Assembly: GCA_023259375.1 (NCBI GenBank)
Contig: JAHFQC010000051.1
Location: 1-36,344 of the forward strand
DNA: 36,344 bases
Origin: Alphaproteobacteria bacterium
GTDB taxonomy: Bacteria; Pseudomonadota; Alphaproteobacteria; Micropepsales; Micropepsaceae
Reading direction: 5' to 3'
How positions within the stretch are numbered: the first letter of the stretch is position 1; each line of letters opens with the position of its first letter. This document shows, in pieces, positions 31,763 to 36,344 of the stretch. A model generated the notes under the pieces. That model did no database searches. It was not told the DNA's origin and worked only from the letters and a program-made list of their open reading frames with translations. The position numbers and the translations under genes are program-made.

Positions 31763-31816
31763 TTTGGCAGCTTCGCCAAACGCGGCATGAGAACTACGAA
31801 AACTGTTCGTGTTCTC
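31763..31816. repeat. Two adjacent inverted repeats ahead of the scaffold gene
   Basis: TTTGGC-agcttc-GCCAAA (31763-31780) is followed by a longer hairpin at 31789-31816. That one pairs GAGAAC with GTTCTC and ACGAA with TTCGT, with one bulged base and a 5-nt loop. They lie 80-135 bp upstream of the scaffold start, between it and the antiporter stop codon. No U-run follows, so they are more likely operator sites or leader structure than a terminator. Confidence 0.4.
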
Positions 31817-31890
31817 TGAGGATTAGCAAATTTCCGTTCCCGGGCATGGGACGCACGAAGCCGATTTCTCGCAGAGATCGCGGCCGACGC

Positions 31891-33684
31891 CTAAACGCTC
31901 CGCTCCGCCTGATCGGCGGCGAAGACGTCGGCGAGTTCCTGCATGGCGTCCTGCGTGCTCTGGACGAGCCGCTTCTCGTCACCGGAAATCTGCTGGGTGG
32001 CGACAAGGGCGTTCTCGTCATGCTCCTCGAACAGATCGAGCGCGCGGCGGACGCGGTCCTTGGGAACGGCAAGCTCATCGAGAACGAGTTCGGTCAGCTT
32101 GAGGCTGGAGTGAAAAGTCTCGCGCACGATCCCGGCGACGCCGATCGACATCAGACGATGGGCATGGCGGCGATTGCGGGCGCGCGCAAAAACCCGGACG
32201 TTGCTGAAGTGGCGCTTGACGGTCTCGACCACCGCCACCGTTTCTTCCATGTCGTCGAGCGCCACCACGATGATCTTAGCGGTTTCGGCGCCCGCCGCCC
32301 GCAACACCTCTTCCCGCGTCGGGTTGCCGAGATAAACCTTCATGCCGAAGCGCCGCACGACGTCGACCTGCCCGATATCCTTCTCCAGCGCCGTGAACGG
32401 AATTTTCTGCATCAGCAGCACGCGGCCGACGATCTGACCGACACGGCCGAAGCCGCAGATGATGACCGGCGGCTCCGCGTTGTCGATCTCATCGTGCGGC
32501 AGCTCTTTCGGCTTGTTGCACAGCCGCGCCACGACGAACCGCTCGGATGCCGCAAACAGCGCCGGGGTCAGGACCATCGACAGCGCCACCACCACAGTCG
32601 CCAAGTCGGCGAAGTCCCGCGATAGCACGCCGGCCGATACCGCCGCCCCGAACAACACGAAGCTGAATTCGCTGCCTTCGGGCAAGCAGAGGCTGAAGCG
32701 CAGCGCCTGCGCCGCGTTGCGGTTCTTGATCCAGGCGACGACGAAGGCGACCACAATCTTGACGATCACCAGCGCGACGAGCGCTTCGGCGACCACGAGC
32801 GGCTTCGCCATGACCAGGCCAAGGTTGGCCGACATGCCGACGGAAATGAAAAAGAACCCGAGCAGCAAGCCTTCGAACGGTTGGATGTCGGCCTGCAGTT
32901 CATGGCGGAATTCCGAATTGGAAAGCAGTACACCGGCCATGAACGCGCCGAGCGAGACCGAAAGACCGGCCCAGTTCGCCAACGCCGCGGTGCCGACCAC
33001 GAGGAACAGCGCCGTCGCGGTGAAAATCTCCGGCACCTTGGCGCCGCCGACCAGCCGGAACAGCGGGCGGATCAGAACGCTGCCGCCGACCAGAATGACG
33101 ACGATGGCGAGAACGCTCTTCCCGACCCAGGCCCACGGCACATCGGTGAGGACCTGGCTGCCCGACAACAGCGGCACCAGCGCAACCAGCGGAATGAACG
33201 CCATGTCCTGAAACAGCAACACGACGAAGGCATCGCGGCCGGCGATTGTGGGCAGAAGATTGCGCTCTCCCAGCATCGGCAGAACGATGGCCGTCGAGGA
33301 CAATGCGAGACCGGTGCCCAATGCGATCGCGCCCGCCCATGGCACGCCGGCCAAGTGGATCAAGCCCGCAAGTAAAGCGGCCGACGGAATCATCTGGCCG
33401 AAGCCGAGACCGACAATGTCCTTGCGCAAGGCGCTGAGCCGCTGCGGCCTCAGCTCGAGACCGATCAGGAACAGCAGCATGATGACGCCGAGTTCCGACA
33501 CGCCGGAAATCTGTTCGACGTCCGTCACCAGCCGCAGTCCGGATGGCCCGATGGCGATACCGGCCACGAGATAACCGAGAATGCTGCCGAGTCCGAACCG
33601 GCGAGAGAGCGGAACCGCAATCATGGTCGCAGCCAACAGAACGACCAGGGTCTCAATCACAGAATTGATCCTCTCAAAGCGCAT
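31891..33684 (-). CDS. KefB/KefC-type monovalent cation:proton antiporter (CPA2)
   Basis: A 597-residue inner-membrane transporter. Residues about 8-380 hold 12-13 membrane segments of the Na+/H+ exchanger fold, with LFLIGLELRP, SSTAIVLPML and LLFQDMAFIPL typical of the CPA2 branch. Residues about 405-520 form an RCK/TrkA-N Rossmann domain that starts PPVIICGFGRVGQIVG. A cytoplasmic tail follows. KefB/KefC proteins let K+ out in exchange for H+ and are gated by glutathione adducts; gating here is not shown. The ATG at 33684 is chosen because it matches the usual N-terminus, although no strong ribosome-binding site is visible; a TTG lies 39 bases earlier. It has no obvious link to the sugar locus. 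Confidence 0.88.
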   Translation of the reverse strand: MRFERINSVIETLVVLLAATMIAVPLSRRFGLGSILGYLVAGIAIGPSGLRLVTDVEQISGVSELGVIMLLFLIGLELRPQRLSALRKDIVGLGFGQMIPSAALLAGLIHLAGVPWAGAIALGTGLALSSTAIVLPMLGERNLLPTIAGRDAFVVLLFQDMAFIPLVALVPLLSGSQVLTDVPWAWVGKSVLAIVVILVGGSVLIRPLFRLVGGAKVPEIFTATALFLVVGTAALANWAGLSVSLGAFMAGVLLSNSEFRHELQADIQPFEGLLLGFFFISVGMSANLGLVMAKPLVVAEALVALVIVKIVVAFVVAWIKNRNAAQALRFSLCLPEGSEFSFVLFGAAVSAGVLSRDFADLATVVVALSMVLTPALFAASERFVVARLCNKPKELPHDEIDNAEPPVIICGFGRVGQIVGRVLLMQKIPFTALEKDIGQVDVVRRFGMKVYLGNPTREEVLRAAGAETAKIIVVALDDMEETVAVVETVKRHFSNVRVFARARNRRHAHRLMSIGVAGIVRETFHSSLKLTELVLDELAVPKDRVRRALDLFEEHDENALVATQQISGDEKRLVQSTQDAMQELADVFAADQAERSV

Positions 33685-33817
33685 GGTGAGCGGAACGCGC
33701 GCCGCAAACAAAACACCTAGCAAACTATCGTCACCCGACGAAGGCTGCCGTTACGTCGCTCTATTCAATAAGACACGGGATATCGCCGGGATCACCGATG
33801 CGGGCTGGCGCTCTATC

Positions 33818-34627
33818 TCAGCGGCGGCGTTGCCACCATGCGATGATTTCCCGGACCAGAGGCTTCATGTGAAAGCTCGCAGCGGGCGCCAGAGCCGCCC
33901 TGATCCCATAGCGGGCGAGATTTGCTTCCACCACCGGCCCGACCGCGGCGACGGGCGTATCTGCCAGAGCCTTCCGTAATGCGGCTTCCTGCCCAAGCTG
34001 CCCCGCAACAGCGATCATGCGGTCGATCTGCGGCGACGCCGTGAACGCAATGAGACCGATCTGGTGCGCGATCACCGCGTCTATCGCGGCCAGCACCAAG
34101 GCCGTATCGGCATCCGAGGCATAACGGTACGGCGTAATCGTCGTCACCGATGCGCCTTGGCTTTTCAATCCATCAACCAGCCGCGCGGCGCCGTCGCCTG
34201 GATAGAGTTGGACCGCGATGCGTCGCCCATTCGCTCCCGACGCGATGACGTCAAGCACGCTGTCCGAGGTCGGCTGCGGAGCGGCAACGTCGGGAACAAG
34301 CCCCAGTTCGCGCAAGGCTCGAGCGGGCTTGGGGCCTCGTACGATTTTGCGCATCCGGCCGAGCGCCGCCACGAAGGCTTCTTTGCGGGGGCCGGCGTAA
34401 TTCACCAAGTGGCGCAAGCCCTCGCCGGTCAAGAATACGATGTCCTGAAATTCGCCGGCGATGCAGCGGTCGATGAAGACGTCCGCCTCGCTTGTGTCAT
34501 CCAGCGCCAGGATGCGGACCAGAGGACAGCGCAAGGTCGAGGCGCCCGCCTCTTCCAGCATGGCCGCAAACAGATCGAGTTCCCGGCTCTCGGGCACCAA
34601 GATCCGCAAGCCTTCGAGTGCCGCCAT
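33818..34627 (-). CDS. Uroporphyrinogen-III synthase (HemD-like)
   Basis: A 269-residue protein of the HemD fold, two alternating alpha/beta domains. Recognisable parts are GLRILVPESRELDLFAAML at the N-terminus, DIVFLTGEGLRHLV in the first domain, and LIAFTASPQIDRM with VAAVGPVVEANLARYGI in the second. HemD closes hydroxymethylbilane to uroporphyrinogen III, the precursor of haem and sirohaem. Its ATG overlaps the nitrate reductase stop in TGATG, so the two are translationally coupled. Such a nas-linked copy would raise sirohaem supply for nitrite reductase. Some nas-linked HemD-like proteins act as regulators instead, and a housekeeping hemD may exist elsewhere. Confidence 0.82.
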   Translation of the reverse strand: MAALEGLRILVPESRELDLFAAMLEEAGASTLRCPLVRILALDDTSEADVFIDRCIAGEFQDIVFLTGEGLRHLVNYAGPRKEAFVAALGRMRKIVRGPKPARALRELGLVPDVAAPQPTSDSVLDVIASGANGRRIAVQLYPGDGAARLVDGLKSQGASVTTITPYRYASDADTALVLAAIDAVIAHQIGLIAFTASPQIDRMIAVAGQLGQEAALRKALADTPVAAVGPVVEANLARYGIRAALAPAASFHMKPLVREIIAWWQRRR

Positions 34628-36344
34628 CAGTCCACCTGCACAGGGTTTCGTTCCAACAGCAACTTTTTCAGCTCCGGAATGCAAGAGCCGCAATTGGTCC
34701 CGGCACGCAGATGCCTGCCGATATCTGCGGCCGTCGCATGACCGTGCTCGGCGATGGCCGAACGGATGTCCGCTTCCGAAACGCCAAAACAACTGCAGAC
34801 CATGCGGCCGGCCGACTTAGCTCCGGATCTTCCGGCCAGTAAAGCGAAGCGCTCGTCCGCGGACAACTGTTTGCCGAGCGAATGCCGCGCCATTTCCGCT
34901 TCCGGCAATTCGGAGTTTGCCGGTCCGAAGAAGGCACATGCCAGCAGCCGATCGCCATTGAAGGCGGCAAAGCGGTACACACCGGCGCGGGGAAAAGACA
35001 TTTGCACCAGCTCATCGCGATCCGAAATTCCGAGCAGCGCGCGCAAGGTTTCCTCAGAGGAAACGGTGTCCGCAAGAGCCGACCAGCCGGCGAGCTCGAA
35101 CGCAAAGCCGGCCTCCATCGGCGCCTTCGACCACCACACGTTTTCGCGCCACAACGGCAGGCCTGCGTGCGTGCGAAACAACAGTCCTCGCCACGCCGCG
35201 ATGATCGCCGACAGACGCGCCGGCGTTCCCTTCAAATCGGGTTGGCCGGACATGCGATCGGGACTCGCATGCGCCAGCTTGCCGACCGGACCGCTGGAGG
35301 TGAACTGGTCGGTCCAATGCATCGCGGCATAGACGCTGCCCGGCTGCAGGGTTTCATCCAGTGACGCGCGCATCACGGCCGAGCCAAGCCGGGTTTCGAT
35401 GCGGACCAAGCCGCCATCGACAATGTTCTGCACAACCGCCGTCGACGGATGCACGCCCAATACCGGCACCGGAGCGTGCCGCATCAAACGGACGACGCGC
35501 CCGGTGCGGGTCATGGTGTGCCACTGGTCGCGCAGTCTTCCAGTGTTGAGGACGAGCGGAAACTCTGCATCCGCGGGCACATCTTCGAGGGTCAGAGCCA
35601 CCATTTGCGCCCGGCCACTGGCGGTCGGAAACCCGCCGCGGGCAAACAGGCGTTGCGACGTCCGCCCGTCCTTACGCACCGGCCATTGCAGCGGCGACAA
35701 GGCCTCGTAGGCAGCATCGCCGAGCGCGGCCAGTCCGCCCAGATCGAAAACCCGTTGCCCGTTGTTCTCGAAAGCCGACAGCGCGGCATGGTCGCGAAAG
35801 ATGTCGGCCGGCGTGCGATAGGCGAAGGCTTCCGGCCATCCCATCCGGCGCCCCAGTTCGGCGAACATCCACCAATCGGCACGCGCTTCGCCCGGCGGCG
35901 CACGAAAGCGACGCTGACGCGAGATGCAGCGCTCGGAATTGGTGACCGTACCGTCCTTCTCCGACCAAGCCGCCGCCGGAAAGACGATGTCGGCCAAAGC
36001 CGTGGTGTCGGTCGCCCAGGCATCGGAAACGATCACCAGCGGGCACGCCGCCAGCGCCTCGCGCACCAGACTTGCTTGCGGCATCGAGGCGGCGGGATTG
36101 GTCGCCGCGATCCAGATCGCCTTGATCCGGCCGTCGCGCACCGCCTCGAACATGTCGACGGCTTTGAGCCCCGGCTTTGCCGCGATGCTGGGCGCGTTCC
36201 AGAACCGCCGCACACGATCAACATCGGACGCCGTGAACGTCATGTGCGCAGCAAGCGTCGTTGCCAGCCCGCCCACTTCCCGCCCGCCCATGGCGTTCGG
36301 CTGTCCCGTCAACGAAAGCGGTCCCATGCCGGGCCGACCGATCC
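34627..36344 (-). CDS. nasA: Assimilatory nitrate reductase, C-terminal part (runs off the right edge)
   Basis: About 572 residues of the catalytic subunit are visible; the start and the N-terminal [4Fe-4S] domain lie beyond 36344. Matching family features are GRPGMGPLSLTGQPNAMGG at the edge, IKAIWIAATNPAASMPQ, and the molybdopterin dinucleotide-binding block PLVLNTGRLRDQWHTMTRTG. The C-terminus carries a BFD-like [2Fe-2S] domain with MVCSCFG and NCGSC, the four expected cysteines. The enzyme reduces nitrate to nitrite in the cytoplasm for assimilation, using NAD(P)H or flavodoxin through partner subunits. Its stop codon overlaps the HemD start. The symbol is by family and position; nitrite reductase genes should lie to the right. 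Confidence 0.92.
   Translation of the reverse strand, partial: IGRPGMGPLSLTGQPNAMGGREVGGLATTLAAHMTFTASDVDRVRRFWNAPSIAAKPGLKAVDMFEAVRDGRIKAIWIAATNPAASMPQASLVREALAACPLVIVSDAWATDTTALADIVFPAAAWSEKDGTVTNSERCISRQRRFRAPPGEARADWWMFAELGRRMGWPEAFAYRTPADIFRDHAALSAFENNGQRVFDLGGLAALGDAAYEALSPLQWPVRKDGRTSQRLFARGGFPTASGRAQMVALTLEDVPADAEFPLVLNTGRLRDQWHTMTRTGRVVRLMRHAPVPVLGVHPSTAVVQNIVDGGLVRIETRLGSAVMRASLDETLQPGSVYAAMHWTDQFTSSGPVGKLAHASPDRMSGQPDLKGTPARLSAIIAAWRGLLFRTHAGLPLWRENVWWSKAPMEAGFAFELAGWSALADTVSSEETLRALLGISDRDELVQMSFPRAGVYRFAAFNGDRLLACAFFGPANSELPEAEMARHSLGKQLSADERFALLAGRSGAKSAGRMVCSCFGVSEADIRSAIAEHGHATAADIGRHLRAGTNCGSCIPELKKLLLERNPVQVD

Overview
The window reads as an alphaproteobacterial chromosome segment (GC-rich, Caulobacter/Sphingomonas/Rhizomicrobium-like). 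This rests on TonB-dependent receptors of the Caulobacter type, a FecI/FecR pair, Tat-exported glycosidases and a TPR-sulfotransferase. Species-level placement is not possible from the sequence alone. All start choices were made by eye from Shine-Dalgarno (SD) sequences and N-terminal architecture.

Layout, left to right. (1) 1-1592: a HipB/HipA-type toxin-antitoxin operon on the plus strand, preceded by three regularly spaced 14-bp palindromes. (2) 1673-27777: a 26-kb carbohydrate-utilisation locus, entirely on the minus strand. Read in the direction of transcription it has an ECF sigma factor, a FecR anti-sigma factor, a TonB receptor with an N-terminal STN domain, a DUF1349-type protein and a GH29 enzyme. 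Next come a LytS-type histidine kinase and LytTR response regulator, then a five-gene glycosidase operon (GH39, GH29, GH29 with F5/8-type C domains, GH2, GH42). A second TonB receptor and a TPR-sulfotransferase end it. A GH5 enzyme (28055-29116) diverges from the sigma gene. (3) 29981-31681: a two-gene unit of an Fe-S scaffold-like protein and a GGGtGRT protein of unknown role. (4) 31891-36344: a KefB/KefC-type exchanger, a uroporphyrinogen-III synthase and the C-terminal part of an assimilatory nitrate reductase that runs off the right edge.

The glycosidases (beta-galactosidase, alpha-fucosidase, beta-xylosidase and GH5 types) suggest a fucosylated, galactosylated plant wall glycan such as xyloglucan or arabinogalactan as substrate. 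The TonB receptors would import its oligosaccharides. No inner-membrane sugar transporter, LacI-family regulator or GH31 alpha-xylosidase is present in the window.

The most unusual content is non-coding. Four intergenic sites (near 6782-6849, 7227-7294, 18030-18098 and 20393-20460) share one promoter architecture. Each has two 14-bp direct repeats exactly 20 bp apart, resembling LytTR-regulator sites, followed at a fixed distance by a -10-like hexamer, and all point in the direction of the locus. Two of them also carry a LacI-type palindrome at exactly the same offset. One sits directly in front of a 150-nt stretch with a strong 5' hairpin and a textbook terminator, which looks like a small RNA. 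The leader of the glycosidase operon holds a run of consecutive stem-loops, including two tandem hairpins with an identical loop and diverged but still paired stems.
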